Assembly (NCBI RefSeq): GCF_021202945.1
Contig: NZ_JAJOYR010000001.1
Span: 2,647,543-2,711,542 of the forward strand
Reading direction: 5' to 3'
Length of the DNA stretch: 64,000 nucleotides
Origin: Stenotrophomonas sp. SY1
GTDB lineage: Bacteria > Pseudomonadota > Gammaproteobacteria > Xanthomonadales > Xanthomonadaceae
Position 1 is the stretch's first letter. Each line of letters starts with the position of its first letter. Under the pieces are notes generated by a model. It had not been told where the DNA came from. It searched no databases and saw only the letters and a program-made list of their open reading frames with translations. A program made the position numbers and the translations under genes. This document shows positions 47,575 through 56,806 of the stretch, in pieces.

Positions 47575-48766
47575 CCCCGAGTTCCTGTGCTTGCAGCAGG
47601 CGATTGAACTCCGCCTGGCGGCGGGTGCGATCCATCACCTGGCCCTTGAGCTGACCACAGGCTGCGTCGATGTCATCGCCGCGGGTACGCCGCACCATCG
47701 TCAGCACCTGCGAGTCGAGCAGGATTTTCTGGAAGGCGCGGATCTGCTCCTCGTCCGAACGCTCATAGCGCGTGCCGGGGAACGGATTGAACGGGATCAG
47801 ATTGACCTTGCCCGAATCCTTGGCCTGCACCGCGTTGTCGAACTGGCGCATCAAGCGCGCCAGCTGGCGGGCGTGCTCGGGCTGGTCGTTGATGCCCTTC
47901 ATCAGCGTGTATTCGAAGGTCACCGAATCGCGCTTCTTGTTGCCGCGCAGGTAACGCGCGCAGGAAGCCATCAACTCGGCGATCGGGTACTTCTTGTTGA
48001 GCGGCACCAGCGTTTCGCGCAGCTCATCGTTGGGCGCGTGCAGCGACACAGCCAACGACACATCGCTCTCGACCGACAGGCGATCAATCTGCGGCACCAG
48101 GCCGGAGGTGGACAAGGTCACGCGCTTGTTGGCCAGGCCGTAGCCGAGGTCATCGCGCATGATGCTCATGGCGCGCACGACGTTGTCGAAATTCATCAGC
48201 GGCTCGCCCATGCCCATCATCACCACGTTGGTGAGGCGGCGCATCTGGTGCGGCACGTTGCCCAGGTGACGGGCGGCAACCCACACCTGGCCGATGATCT
48301 CGGCGGTGGTCAGGTTGCGGTTGAAACCCTGGGTGGCGGTCGAACAGAAGGTGCAGTTCAAGCCGCAACCGACCTGCGAGGACACGCACAGCGTGCCGCG
48401 GGTCTTGTCAGGGATGTAGACGGTTTCGATGGCGTTCTTGCCATCCACGCCCATCGCCAGCAGCCACTTGTGGGTGCCATCGGCGGAAGGCTTGTCGAAC
48501 ACGATATTCGGGACGATGACCTCGGCATGCGCCTGCAGCTTGGTGCGCAGCGCCTTGCCGAGGTCAGTCATCAGGTCGAAATCGGTGACGTAGCGGTGAT
48601 GGATCCACTTCATCACCTGATGGGCACGGAACTTCTGTTCGCCAAGGGTTTCGACGAAGAACTTTTCCAGGCCCGCGCGATCGAGGTCGAGCAGGTTCTG
48701 CTTGCCAGCAGTCGGTGCCGTCTTCGGCAACGGCTGGATGGCGGGTGTCTGTACGACCTCGTTCAC
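47561..48766 (-). CDS. rlmN: Dual-specificity RNA methyltransferase RlmN
   Basis: A 401-residue radical-SAM enzyme that makes m2A2503 in 23S rRNA and m2A37 in tRNA. The cluster motif [26 protein letters not shown], and a C-terminal [16 protein letters not shown] containing the methyl-carrier Cys are present. An N-terminal extension of about 25 residues is proline/threonine-rich. Confidence 0.98.
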   Translation of the reverse strand: MNEVVQTPAIQPLPKTAPTAGKQNLLDLDRAGLEKFFVETLGEQKFRAHQVMKWIHHRYVTDFDLMTDLGKALRTKLQAHAEVIVPNIVFDKPSADGTHKWLLAMGVDGKNAIETVYIPDKTRGTLCVSSQVGCGLNCTFCSTATQGFNRNLTTAEIIGQVWVAARHLGNVPHQMRRLTNVVMMGMGEPLMNFDNVVRAMSIMRDDLGYGLANKRVTLSTSGLVPQIDRLSVESDVSLAVSLHAPNDELRETLVPLNKKYPIAELMASCARYLRGNKKRDSVTFEYTLMKGINDQPEHARQLARLMRQFDNAVQAKDSGKVNLIPFNPFPGTRYERSDEEQIRAFQKILLDSQVLTMVRRTRGDDIDAACGQLKGQVMDRTRRQAEFNRLLQAQELGDAQA

Positions 48767-48791
48767 GGCTTCAACCTTTAATGCTTGCTAC

Positions 48792-49217
48792 TTAGCGCGA
48801 AACCACTTCGGTGGCGGCGAAGAAGTAGGCCACTTCGATGGCTGCGTTCTCGACCGAATCCGAACCGTGGGCGGCGTTGGCGTCGATGGAATCGGCGAAA
48901 TCAGCGCGGATGGTGCCCGGCGCTGCGTCCTTCGGGTTGGTGGCGCCCAGCAGGTCGCGGTGGGCCAGCACGGCGTTCTCGCCTTCCAGCGCCTGGATCA
49001 TCACCGGGCCGGAGATCATGAACTCGACCAGCGCGTTGAAGAACGGACGCTCGCGGTGCACGGCGTAGAAACCTTCGGCTTCACGACGCGAGAGCTGCTT
49101 GTACTTGGCAGCCACAACCTTCAGGCCGGCCTTTTCAAAGCGCGCGTAGATTTCACCGATCACGTTCTTGGCAACGGCGTCGGGCTTGATGATCGAAAGG
49201 GTGCGCTCCAGCGCCAT
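48792..49217 (-). CDS. ndk: Nucleoside diphosphate kinase
   Basis: A 141-residue enzyme balancing NTP pools through a phospho-histidine. Seen: [37 protein letters not shown], and the active His in [12 protein letters not shown]. The ATG at 49217 (MALERTLS) is the family start. First gene of the cluster; a terminator-like hairpin lies in its leader. Confidence 0.98.
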   Translation of the reverse strand: MALERTLSIIKPDAVAKNVIGEIYARFEKAGLKVVAAKYKQLSRREAEGFYAVHRERPFFNALVEFMISGPVMIQALEGENAVLAHRDLLGATNPKDAAPGTIRADFADSIDANAAHGSDSVENAAIEVAYFFAATEVVSR

Positions 49218-49263
49218 GGGAAATCTCCGGGTGTTTAGGGCCGGTCTGGCCCGAGGGTACATG

Positions 49264-49289
49264 AAAAAAACCCGCGTGCGGACGCGGGC
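49264..49289 (-). terminator. Intrinsic terminator in the ndk leader, possible attenuator
   Basis: Stem CCCGCGT-GCGG-ACGCGGG followed on the minus strand by seven T. It lies 47 bp upstream of the ndk start and downstream of a minus-strand TAGAAT element at about 49315-49320, so most transcripts starting there would end after about 45 nt. Confidence 0.7.
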
Positions 49290-49401
49290 TTAGCCTGAAT
49301 TGCGGTGGCTGATTCTACCGGTTGACTCCACCCTTTGCACAGCGGCACATGAACGATGCTGCATAGCAGCATGACCAGAACGCCCGGGCGGGCGTAGGAT
49401 C

Positions 49402-49415
49402 CAAACAATCGTTTG
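49402..49415. promoter_or_regulatory. PsrA-type operator of the beta-oxidation regulator
   Basis: CAAAC-N4-GTTTG, a perfect match to the known PsrA consensus (G/C)AAAC(N2-4)GTTT(G/C). It overlaps a second inverted repeat AACAATC-N8-GATTGTT (49404-49425). Lies 16 bp before the TetR start. Confidence 0.7.
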
Positions 49416-49431
49416 ATTGATTGTTCTGACC

Positions 49432-50082
49432 ATGGGCAAACCCGCCAGCTTCTCCACCAAGGACCGCATCCTCGGCGCGGCCGAGGAACTGTTCGCCCTG
49501 CACGGCTTCGCCGGCACCTCGCTGCGCCAGGTGACCAGTCACGCCGATGTAAACATTGCCGCGGTCAACTACCACTTCGGGTCCAAGGAAAACCTGGTCA
49601 ATGAAGTGTTCCGCCGCCGCATGGACGAGATGACCGCCGCCCGTCTGGGCCAGCTGGAGCAGGCCCGCAATGCCCATCCTGGCGACCTGCGCGCGGTGCT
49701 TGCAGCCTTTGTCGAGCCCGCCCTGGCACTGGCCCAGGACCGCCAGAGCGGCGGTGCCTTCGTGCGCGTCATCGCCCGCGCCTATGCCGAGAAGAACGAC
49801 AACCTGCGCAAGTTCCTGTCCGACCACTACGGCCATGTGCTGCGCGAGTTCGGCAAGGCCATCGGCGCCTGCGTGCCAGGCCTGAGCAAGGAAGAGCTGT
49901 ACTGGCGCCTGGACTTCCTGGCCGGTGCGCTCACCTACGCCATGGCCGACTTCGGCCTGATCAAGCGCCCGCACAACATCAGCGAGGCCGCCCACCGCAG
50001 CAAGGCCGCGCAGGAACTGATTCATTTCGCCGAAGCCGGTTTCCGTGCCAGCGCACGTACGCCGGATTCTTCCCCCACCTGA
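49432..50082 (+). CDS. TetR-family regulator of fatty-acid degradation (PsrA-like)
   Basis: A 216-residue regulator with HTH ILGAAEELFALHGFAGTSLRQVTSHADVNIAAVNYHFGSKENLVNEVF and a TetR_C_11-like acyl-CoA pocket domain with the DFLAGALTYAMADFGLI stretch. ATG at 49432; an ATC-initiated extension is unlikely. It overlaps nothing and precedes the fadN-like gene by 34 bp, so it is autoregulated with the operon. Long-chain acyl-CoA is the expected inducer. Confidence 0.87.
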   Translation: MGKPASFSTKDRILGAAEELFALHGFAGTSLRQVTSHADVNIAAVNYHFGSKENLVNEVFRRRMDEMTAARLGQLEQARNAHPGDLRAVLAAFVEPALALAQDRQSGGAFVRVIARAYAEKNDNLRKFLSDHYGHVLREFGKAIGACVPGLSKEELYWRLDFLAGALTYAMADFGLIKRPHNISEAAHRSKAAQELIHFAEAGFRASARTPDSSPT

Positions 50083-50116
50083 TCCATCCGTCATCGCAGA
50101 CCAAAGGTTTATCGAT

Positions 50117-52489
50117 ATGTCCAATTCCCTGCTTGTCCGCCGCGCAGCCGTCCTGGGCGCAGGCGTCATGGGTGCGCAGATCGCCGCCCACCTGACCAAT
50201 GCCGGCATCGACACCGTCCTGTTCGACCTGGCTGCCAAGGAAGGCCCGGCCGACGGCATCGTGCTGAAGGCCATCGCCAACCTGGGCAAGTTGAGCCCGG
50301 CACCGCTGGCGTCCAAGTCGCTGGCCGAAGCCATCACCCCGGCCAACTACGACTCAGGCCTGGAGCAGCTGCGCGACTGCGACCTGATCATCGAGGCCAT
50401 CGCTGAACGGATGGACTGGAAGCAGGACCTGTACAAGAAGATCGCCCCGTTCGTGAACGAACACGCGGTGCTGGCCTCCAACACCTCCGGCCTGGGCATC
50501 AACAAGCTCGCCGACGTGCTGCCGGAAGAACTGCGCCACCGCTTCAGCGGCGTGCACTTTTTCAATCCGCCGCGCTACATGCACCTTGCCGAGCTGATCC
50601 CGGCCAAGACCACCGACAAGTCGGTGCTGGAAGGCCTGGAAACCTTCCTGACCACCAACCTCGGCAAGGGCGTGGTGTACGCCAAGGACACCCCGAACTT
50701 CATCGGCAACCGCATCGGCGTGTTCTCGATCCTGTCCACCATCCACCACACCCAGCAGTTCGGCCTTGGCTTTGACGAAGTGGACGGCCTGACCGGCCCG
50801 CTGGTCGGCCGCCCGAAATCGGCCACCTACCGCACCTCCGACGTGGTCGGCCTGGACACCATGGCCCACGTCATCAAGACCATGGGCGACACCCTGCCCG
50901 ATGACCCGTGGCACCAGTACTTCAAGTCGCCGGTGTGGCTGGACGCGCTGATCAGCAAGGGCGCACTGGGCCAGAAGACCGGCGCTGGCATCTTCCGCAA
51001 GGTTGGCAAGGACATCGTGGTGATCGACCTGCAGAAGCAGGACTACCGCCCGGCCGACCGCACCGCCGCGCCGGAAGTGGTCGAGATCCTGAAGATCAAG
51101 AGCCCGGCCGAGAAGTTCGCCAAGCTGCGCGAAAGCCAGCACCCGCAGGCGCAGTTCCTGTGGGCCAGCTTCCGCGACCTGTTCCATTACAGTGCCTACC
51201 ACCTGGCCGACATCGCTGAAACCGCGCGCGACGTGGACCTGGCCATCCGCTGGGGCTACGGCTGGTCGTTGGGCCCGTTCGAGACCTGGCAGGCCGCCGG
51301 CTGGAAGCAGGTGGCGCAGTGGATCGCCGACGACATCGCCGCCGGCAAGAGCATGAGCAGCGCGCCGCTGCCGGCTTGGGTACTGGACGGCCGTGACGGC
51401 GTGCATGCCGCCGAAGGCAGCTACAGCCCGTCGCTGAACACCCTGGTGCCGCGCTCGTCGCTGCCGGTGTACCAGCGCCAGCGCTTCCCGGACGCCCTGC
51501 TGGGCGAGAAGTTCGCCCCGGGCGAGACCGTGTTCGAGAACGACGGCATCCGCCTGTGGACCGACGGTGACGGCATCGGCGTCATCAGCTTCAAGACCAA
51601 GATGAACACCGTGTCGGACCAGGTGCTGGACGGCATCCAGCATGCCATCGGCCTGTCCGAGAAGCAGTTCAAGGGCGTGGTGATCTGGCAGAACAAGGAG
51701 CCCTTCTCCGCCGGCGCCGACCTGTCCGGCGCACTGGGCGCGTTGCAGGCCGGCAAGATCGCCGAGTTCGAAGCGATGGTCGCCAACTTCCAGCGCACCA
51801 GCCAGCGCATCAAGTACGCCACCGTGCCGGTGGTGACCGCCGTGCGCGGCCTAGCCCTGGGCGGCGGCTGTGAGTTCCAGATGCATGCCGCCAAGTCGGT
51901 CGCATCGCTGGAAAGCTATATCGGCCTGGTCGAAGCCGGCGTCGGCCTGCTGCCGGCAGGCGGTGGCCTGAAGGAACTGGCCGTGCGCGCCTCGCAGGCC
52001 GCCGGTGCCGACGGCGACGTGTTCGCCGAGCTGAAGAAGACCTTCGAAACTGTCGCGATGGCCAAGGTGTCCAACTCGGCGGTCAACGCCAAGGAGCTGG
52101 GTCTGATGCGCGGTACCGACAAGGTCGTGTTCAACAGCTTCGAGCTGCTGCACATCGCCAAGGCCGAAGTCACCGCACTGGCCGAAGGCGGCTACCGTCC
52201 GCCGATGCCGGCACGCCGCATCCGCGTGGCCGGTGACGTGGGCATCGCGACCTTCAAGATGATGCTGGTCAACATGCTGGAAGGCCGCTTCATCAGCCCC
52301 TACGACTACGAGATCGCCGAGCGCATCGCCACCGTGCTGTGCGGCGGCAAGGTCGACCGCAACACGGTGGTGGACGAAGAGTGGCTGCTCACCCTGGAGC
52401 GCAAGCACTTCGTCGAACTGGCCCAGCAGGAAAAGACCCAGGCCCGCATCGCGCACATGCTCAAGACCGGCAAGCCGCTGCGGAACTGA
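50117..52489 (+). CDS. 3-hydroxyacyl-CoA dehydrogenase / enoyl-CoA hydratase (FadN-type order)
   Basis: A 790-residue multifunctional beta-oxidation enzyme. The NAD-binding dehydrogenase comes first (AAVLGAGVMGAQIAAHL; GVHFFNPPRYMHLAELI), and the hydratase last (FSAGADLSGALGALQAG; AVRGLALGGGCEFQMHA). This order is that of Bacillus FadN, not E. coli FadB, where the hydratase is N-terminal. ATG at 50117 (MSNSLLVRR); a longer open frame is ignored. Confidence 0.95.
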   Translation: MSNSLLVRRAAVLGAGVMGAQIAAHLTNAGIDTVLFDLAAKEGPADGIVLKAIANLGKLSPAPLASKSLAEAITPANYDSGLEQLRDCDLIIEAIAERMDWKQDLYKKIAPFVNEHAVLASNTSGLGINKLADVLPEELRHRFSGVHFFNPPRYMHLAELIPAKTTDKSVLEGLETFLTTNLGKGVVYAKDTPNFIGNRIGVFSILSTIHHTQQFGLGFDEVDGLTGPLVGRPKSATYRTSDVVGLDTMAHVIKTMGDTLPDDPWHQYFKSPVWLDALISKGALGQKTGAGIFRKVGKDIVVIDLQKQDYRPADRTAAPEVVEILKIKSPAEKFAKLRESQHPQAQFLWASFRDLFHYSAYHLADIAETARDVDLAIRWGYGWSLGPFETWQAAGWKQVAQWIADDIAAGKSMSSAPLPAWVLDGRDGVHAAEGSYSPSLNTLVPRSSLPVYQRQRFPDALLGEKFAPGETVFENDGIRLWTDGDGIGVISFKTKMNTVSDQVLDGIQHAIGLSEKQFKGVVIWQNKEPFSAGADLSGALGALQAGKIAEFEAMVANFQRTSQRIKYATVPVVTAVRGLALGGGCEFQMHAAKSVASLESYIGLVEAGVGLLPAGGGLKELAVRASQAAGADGDVFAELKKTFETVAMAKVSNSAVNAKELGLMRGTDKVVFNSFELLHIAKAEVTALAEGGYRPPMPARRIRVAGDVGIATFKMMLVNMLEGRFISPYDYEIAERIATVLCGGKVDRNTVVDEEWLLTLERKHFVELAQQEKTQARIAHMLKTGKPLRN

Positions 52490-52568
52490 GTGAGCGTGCT
52501 TTCAGGGCGACGCCACGTCGTCGCCCTCGCCCGCCCTCACGCTCACACCTATTGAAGAGATCACTGCA

Positions 52569-53777
52569 ATGACCAAGCAAATCCAGGACGCCTACATCGT
52601 CGCCGCCACCCGCACCCCGGTTGGCAAGGCGCCCAAGGGCATGTTCCGCAACACCCGTCCGGACGACATGCTCGCCCACGTGCTCCGCTCAGTGGTCGCC
52701 CAGGCCCCGGGCGTGGACGTCAACCGCATCGACGACGCCATCATCGGCTGCGCCATGCCCGAAGCCGAGCAGGGCATGAACGTGGCACGCATCGGCGTGC
52801 TGCTGGCCGGCCTGCCGAACACCATCGCCGCGCAGACGGTGAACCGCTTCTGTTCGTCCGGTCTGCAGGCCGTGGCCATGGCCGCCGACCAGATCCGTCT
52901 GGGCAACAGCGACCTGATGCTGGCCGGCGGTACCGAGTCGATGTCGATGGTGCCGATGATGGGCAACAAGATCGCCATGGCGCCGAGCGTGTTCGACAAC
53001 GACCACACTGCGATTGCCTACGGCATGGGCATCACCGCCGAGAAGGTCGCCGAGGAATGGAAGATCTCGCGCGAAGACCAGGACGCCTTCGCGCTGGCTT
53101 CGCACCAGAAGGCCATCGCCGCGATCCAGAACGGCGAGTTCAAGGATGAGATCAGCCCCTACGAAATCGTCTCGCACCTGCCCGACCTTGCCGACGGCAA
53201 GCGCATCATCACCCGCAACAAGCTGGCCGACACCGACGAAGGCCCGCGCCTGGATTCCTCGGCAGAAGGCCTGGCCAAGCTGCGCCCGGTGTTCCGCAAC
53301 GGCCAGTTCGGCGGTTCCGTCACTGCCGGCAATTCCTCGCAGATGAGCGATGGCGCCGGCGCGGTGCTGCTGGCCTCGGAACAGGCCATCAAGGATTACG
53401 GCCTGACCCCGCTGGCCCGTTTCGTCAGCTTCTCCGTCGCTGGCGTGCGCCCGGAAGTGATGGGCATCGGCCCGATCGCAGCGATCCCGAAGGCGCTCAA
53501 GCAGGCCGGCCTGACCCAGGACCAGCTGGACTGGATCGAGCTCAACGAAGCCTTTGCCGCGCAGTCGCTGGCGGTCATCCGCGATTGTGGCCTGGACCCG
53601 AGCAAGGTCAACCCGCTGGGCGGCGCCATCGCCCTGGGCCACCCGCTGGGTGCGACCGGCGCGATCCGCACCGCGACCATCCTGCACGGCCTGCGTCGTC
53701 GCCAGCAGAAGTACGGCATGGTCACCATGTGCATCGGCACCGGCATGGGCGCAGCGGGCATCTTCGAATCGCTGTAA
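52569..53777 (+). CDS. fadA: Acetyl-CoA C-acyltransferase (3-ketoacyl-CoA thiolase)
   Basis: A 402-residue thiolase for the last beta-oxidation step. Active residues: nucleophile Cys in NRFCSSGLQAV, His in GGAIALGHPLGATGA, Cys in CIGTGMGAAG. Lies 79 bp after the dehydrogenase/hydratase gene and ends at a strong terminator, completing the operon. Confidence 0.97.
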   Translation: MTKQIQDAYIVAATRTPVGKAPKGMFRNTRPDDMLAHVLRSVVAQAPGVDVNRIDDAIIGCAMPEAEQGMNVARIGVLLAGLPNTIAAQTVNRFCSSGLQAVAMAADQIRLGNSDLMLAGGTESMSMVPMMGNKIAMAPSVFDNDHTAIAYGMGITAEKVAEEWKISREDQDAFALASHQKAIAAIQNGEFKDEISPYEIVSHLPDLADGKRIITRNKLADTDEGPRLDSSAEGLAKLRPVFRNGQFGGSVTAGNSSQMSDGAGAVLLASEQAIKDYGLTPLARFVSFSVAGVRPEVMGIGPIAAIPKALKQAGLTQDQLDWIELNEAFAAQSLAVIRDCGLDPSKVNPLGGAIALGHPLGATGAIRTATILHGLRRRQQKYGMVTMCIGTGMGAAGIFESL

Positions 53778-53808
53778 GCCGATTCGTCATCTCGTGATGA
53801 GCAAACAC

Positions 53809-53842
53809 AAGGGCAGCCTCCTGGCTGCCCTTGTTCTTTTTG
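53809..53842 (+). terminator. Terminator of the fad operon
   Basis: Perfect 10-bp stem AAGGGCAGCC / GGCTGCCCTT, 4-nt loop, then TGTTCTTTTT. Confidence 0.92.
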
Positions 53843-54139
53843 GGCCCGCACAGGACGGAACAGGTCATCCAGGATCAGCTCCCTCCCGGCAGCCCTACAG
53901 TTCAGCCCGCCCCCGGCCAATCTTCCAGAACCCCTCGCCTTGAGGGCTAGATTCATCCTCCGGATGCCCGCCGCACGTGACTGTTCAGGACATTGGCTGT
54001 AGCATTCACACCGTCAGCGAGGCTTTCAGTCGGTTACAAGTCGGCACGAACCTGAAAGTCCTTCAAGATCAACGTCTAACCGGGGGTGCATTGTCGCCGA
54101 TAGGCCGACTGCCACCCTTGATGAAAAGATAGAAAAACG

Positions 54140-54174
54140 AAGCCCGCCAAGCACTTATGCTCGGTGGGCTTTTT
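54140..54174 (+). terminator. Hairpin with flanking A and T runs (bidirectional terminator)
   Basis: AAGCCCGCC...GGTGGGCTT with TTAT loop; A-rich upstream and TTTTT downstream. Confidence 0.65.
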
Positions 54175-54184
54175 CGTTATGTCG

Positions 54185-54241
54185 TGCCAAATGGGCCTAA
54201 TTGGGCATGATTTGGCAGCGCTTGGTCAGCTTTTTGGTCAG
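54185..54241. repeat. Inverted and direct repeats, possible old attachment region
   Basis: TGCCAAAT (54185) pairs with ATTTGGCA (54210). Just after, TTGGTCAG occurs twice (54222 and 54234), 12 bases apart, each followed by a T-rich run. Confidence 0.4.
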
Positions 54242-54348
54242 TTTTTAGAATTGGCGACCGCAACAGTGTTGTTTCCCCAGCAGGCCATTGTTGCCTTCTG
54301 GCATCCGACTGCCTATAACCCATTCAGCTTAAATGGGCGCGAGTACCA

Positions 54349-54963
54349 ATGGGAGACTGGACGGTTGAACTACTGAAACTTGGTCAGATTACTGGCCCTG
54401 CCGTGATCGGTCTCTTCGGTGTCGTAGTCGGTGCCGGGCTCACTTCCCGCCGTGAACGTAATGCAGAAGCGCGGAAAGCCAAGAAGGATGCGGCACTGCT
54501 GGCAGCAATCATTGGCGGAGAACTAGACAAATTCATCTCGTCCTGCGCCGACGTTGCCCAGGACGATGGCACTGTAGACCCGACTTCTGGCTTTTGGGAT
54601 GAAAGTACAGCGGTGCCCTCCTTCGACCCATCAAAGTTTGCAGTCGAATGGCGGTCCATCGATGAGAAGATCATGTTCGACATCCATGATCTGCCCTACC
54701 AAATCGGTTTTTCCAATGGTGCTATTTCCGATGCTGCTGAGCACGACTCGCCCCCCGACTTCCCCGATTGGTTCGAGGAACGCCAGTACCAGTACGCAAG
54801 GCTCGGCCTCCACTGCGTCGATATAGTGGCACGCCTCCGGACAGCGGCGAAACTACGGCCACGGCCAAAGACCTTCGAATGGAAGCCCGAGGTGATCTTC
54901 CAGGCCAAAATTGACAAGATCGAAGCCCAAAGAGCCAAGAGAGATCAGGCCGAGCTTGTATGA
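54349..54963 (+). CDS. Membrane-anchored hypothetical protein
   Basis: A 204-residue protein: one N-terminal helix (ITGPAVIGLFGVVVGAGLTS), a highly charged RRERNAEARKAKKDAALLAAIIGGEL stretch, then a soluble domain with tryptophans. No family recognised. The plan (short N-terminal anchor plus cytosolic helical domain) recurs in the genes at 61984 and 62537. Confidence 0.6.
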   Translation: MGDWTVELLKLGQITGPAVIGLFGVVVGAGLTSRRERNAEARKAKKDAALLAAIIGGELDKFISSCADVAQDDGTVDPTSGFWDESTAVPSFDPSKFAVEWRSIDEKIMFDIHDLPYQIGFSNGAISDAAEHDSPPDFPDWFEERQYQYARLGLHCVDIVARLRTAAKLRPRPKTFEWKPEVIFQAKIDKIEAQRAKRDQAELV

Positions 54964-54989
54964 CTTGGCCCGCCGGAGCAGGCGATCAA

Positions 54990-55060
54990 CGCCTACCGTT
55001 ACCGCCCTCCGCGCGGTGGAACACCGGCTGCAGGCCAAGTACCTGGCAGCCAGCATGTGA
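54990..55060 (+). pseudogene. C-terminal fragment related to gene X (59141-59434)
   Basis: The frame ends ...KYLAASM-stop. The DNA around its stop (CAGCCAGCATGTGACCATGC) matches that at the end of gene X with few changes, and the spacing to the following reversed gene is the same six bases. The body of the gene is gone or unrecognisable. Confidence 0.4.
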
Positions 55061-55066
55061 CCATGC

Positions 55067-55372
55067 CTATCGGATGTGCACCTCTGCAGGATCCGTCGCC
55101 ATACTCAACTGCCCGGCCACAAAGCTGGATGCGTCCAGAGAGTAGCGCCAGTTGAGGTAGTCATTGCTGACCGCACCACGCCCACACAGCGTTTGCATCG
55201 GCAGATTCTGCGAGGCATGCGCAGAAAGCTCAACCACCTCTAGATTCGCCAGGCCGTTGGTTTGAAGCTCTTACACGTCAACTTCTCGAAAGTCGTTGGC
55301 CTCAGGCAGCACAGGGCGCTCGCCATAGAACCAATTCAGCATGATCGCGACCGGCTCCATTCCGACACTCAT
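55067..55372 (-). pseudogene. Decayed copy of gene Y (59441-59851)
   Basis: Translation gives NWFYGERPVLPEANDFREVD, then a stop at 55271-55273 (TAA where the intact copy has CAA), then ELQTNGLANLEVVELSAHAS and VSNDYLNWRYSLDAS, clearly homologous to gene Y. The signal peptide is missing. Confidence 0.9.
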
Positions 55373-55405
55373 CGGCGCCGCGTCTCATCCACCCGGCAGG
55401 AGCCA

Positions 55406-55425
55406 GCATTACAATTCCGTAATGC
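55406..55425. promoter_or_regulatory. Putative CopR box
   Basis: Perfect inverted repeat GCATTAC-N6-GTAATGC, 67 bp before copC. Spacing and the ATTAC/GTAAT half-sites resemble copper boxes bound by CopR/CusR regulators. Confidence 0.6.
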
Positions 55426-55492
55426 ACTGGTCAGGGCGATGTAAGCCGCAAGCGTCTAATTTGCAGTTCCCCCTCGCCATTGGTGAACATCA

Positions 55493-55870
55493 ATGTTGCG
55501 CTCATTCACGCGCCTAGCTTCGCTTGCCATCCTCCTACTGGGCATGGCAGCAGCACCATTAGCACTGGCTCATCCCAGCCTGGCTCGCTCCAATCCGACA
55601 GCCGATGCCAAAGTCGCGCCTCTGACCCAGATCGAACTGGAGTTCAGCGAACGCATCCTGCCCCGTGCAACACGAGTGGAGCTGACGATGCTCCATAACC
55701 GCATGCAGATGGCCATGCCAACCGCCAACCAACAAATCTCTGAGGACGGCCGCACGCTTCGCGCTAGCTTCGCGAAACCTCTGCCGAGCGGCACCTATCA
55801 GCTGCAGTGGCGGGCAGTAGGCCAAGATAGCCACCCGATAACGGGCAACTACCGCTTCACCGTACTGTAA
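55493..55870 (+). CDS. copC: Copper resistance protein CopC
   Basis: A 125-residue periplasmic copper chaperone. The signal peptide ends APLALA, giving a mature N-terminus HPSLARSNPTADA with the Cu(II)-binding His1. The body has LTQIELEFSERIL, a Met-rich strand (TMLHNRMQMAM) for Cu(I), and DSHPITGNYRFTV. Nine bases separate it from copD. Confidence 0.95.
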   Translation: MLRSFTRLASLAILLLGMAAAPLALAHPSLARSNPTADAKVAPLTQIELEFSERILPRATRVELTMLHNRMQMAMPTANQQISEDGRTLRASFAKPLPSGTYQLQWRAVGQDSHPITGNYRFTVL

Positions 55871-55879
55871 GAGCCAGCA

Positions 55880-56764
55880 GTGGACGAGCTGTTTTCCTAC
55901 GCACTGCGGCTGGGCTTGTACTTGGCCCTAATGCTGCTATTCGGGCGGATGTTGTTTATCCGCCCAGTATTGGCAACCAGATGGTATAGAGCACTGATAC
56001 TGGTCTCGCTAACCCTAGTCGTCGCTGATGCCGTGACGCGATTGTCCGGTCTACTAGGCCTACCCCCCAACAGCATCGACACCGGCACCGTTCTCTGGTT
56101 CGCTACTGAAACGCCGGTCGGCTTGGCTTCCATCACTCGCATAGCAGCGCTCCTAGCCTTGCTATTGCTGTGTATTGCCGAGCCCCCCATCAGTCGCATG
56201 CGCAGAGCTGCCGGAATCCTCCTGTCCGCAGCTGCGCTAGCGAGTTTGGCTTGGAACGGTCATGCCGCAGCAGGCGATGGACTTACTGGTGATCTACGGC
56301 TCGGCGCGGGCATGGTGCATCTCCTTGCAGCTGGCGCCTGGGTGGGGGCAATTGCATCGTTCCTGCAATTGGCCGTGCGAGGTAGCGGCTCCAGTTTGCG
56401 TCATCGCACGTACGAGCTATGGAACGCAACCCACCGTTTCGCCTGGCCGGGCACTGTCATCGTCGTGCTGCTGGCTATGACTGGCGTCTATAACTACGTC
56501 GATCTGGGTGGATCGCAAAGCAGCCTGTTTGGTACAAACCATGGCCGCTGGCTACTGCTTAAGTTGGGCATAGTTTCAGTCATGCTGCTTTTAGCTGCAC
56601 TACATCGGTGGCGCTTGGTCCCTGCCCTTGCCGCAGCGATACGTACTGGCGGGCAGCTGCGTGCATTGCGCTTCTTGCGCTTCAGTCTCACTGGCGACGC
56701 TGTCTTGGCGTTCCTGGTACTGGTCTGCGTAGCCGTGCTGGGCACCTTGGATCCACTAACCTGA
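55880..56764 (+). CDS. copD: Copper resistance membrane protein CopD
   Basis: A 294-residue inner-membrane protein with eight predicted helices, GTG start. Conserved segments WNGHAAAGDG, MVHLLAAGAWVGAI and NATHRFAWPGTVIVVLLAMTGVYNYV carry the histidines typical of CopD. Thought to move copper across the inner membrane together with CopC. Confidence 0.93.
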   Translation: MDELFSYALRLGLYLALMLLFGRMLFIRPVLATRWYRALILVSLTLVVADAVTRLSGLLGLPPNSIDTGTVLWFATETPVGLASITRIAALLALLLLCIAEPPISRMRRAAGILLSAAALASLAWNGHAAAGDGLTGDLRLGAGMVHLLAAGAWVGAIASFLQLAVRGSGSSLRHRTYELWNATHRFAWPGTVIVVLLAMTGVYNYVDLGGSQSSLFGTNHGRWLLLKLGIVSVMLLLAALHRWRLVPALAAAIRTGGQLRALRFLRFSLTGDAVLAFLVLVCVAVLGTLDPLT

Positions 56765-56806
56765 GCATGCTCTGCTAGCCTGCGCGCAGACCTCATCAGG
56801 TGACCC

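Larger units (their letters stand above)
53843..54348. other. Intergenic region at the start of an accessory block
   Basis: No supported gene. It holds the terminator at 54140, the repeats at 54185-54241, and marks the change from core to accessory sequence. Confidence 0.5.
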
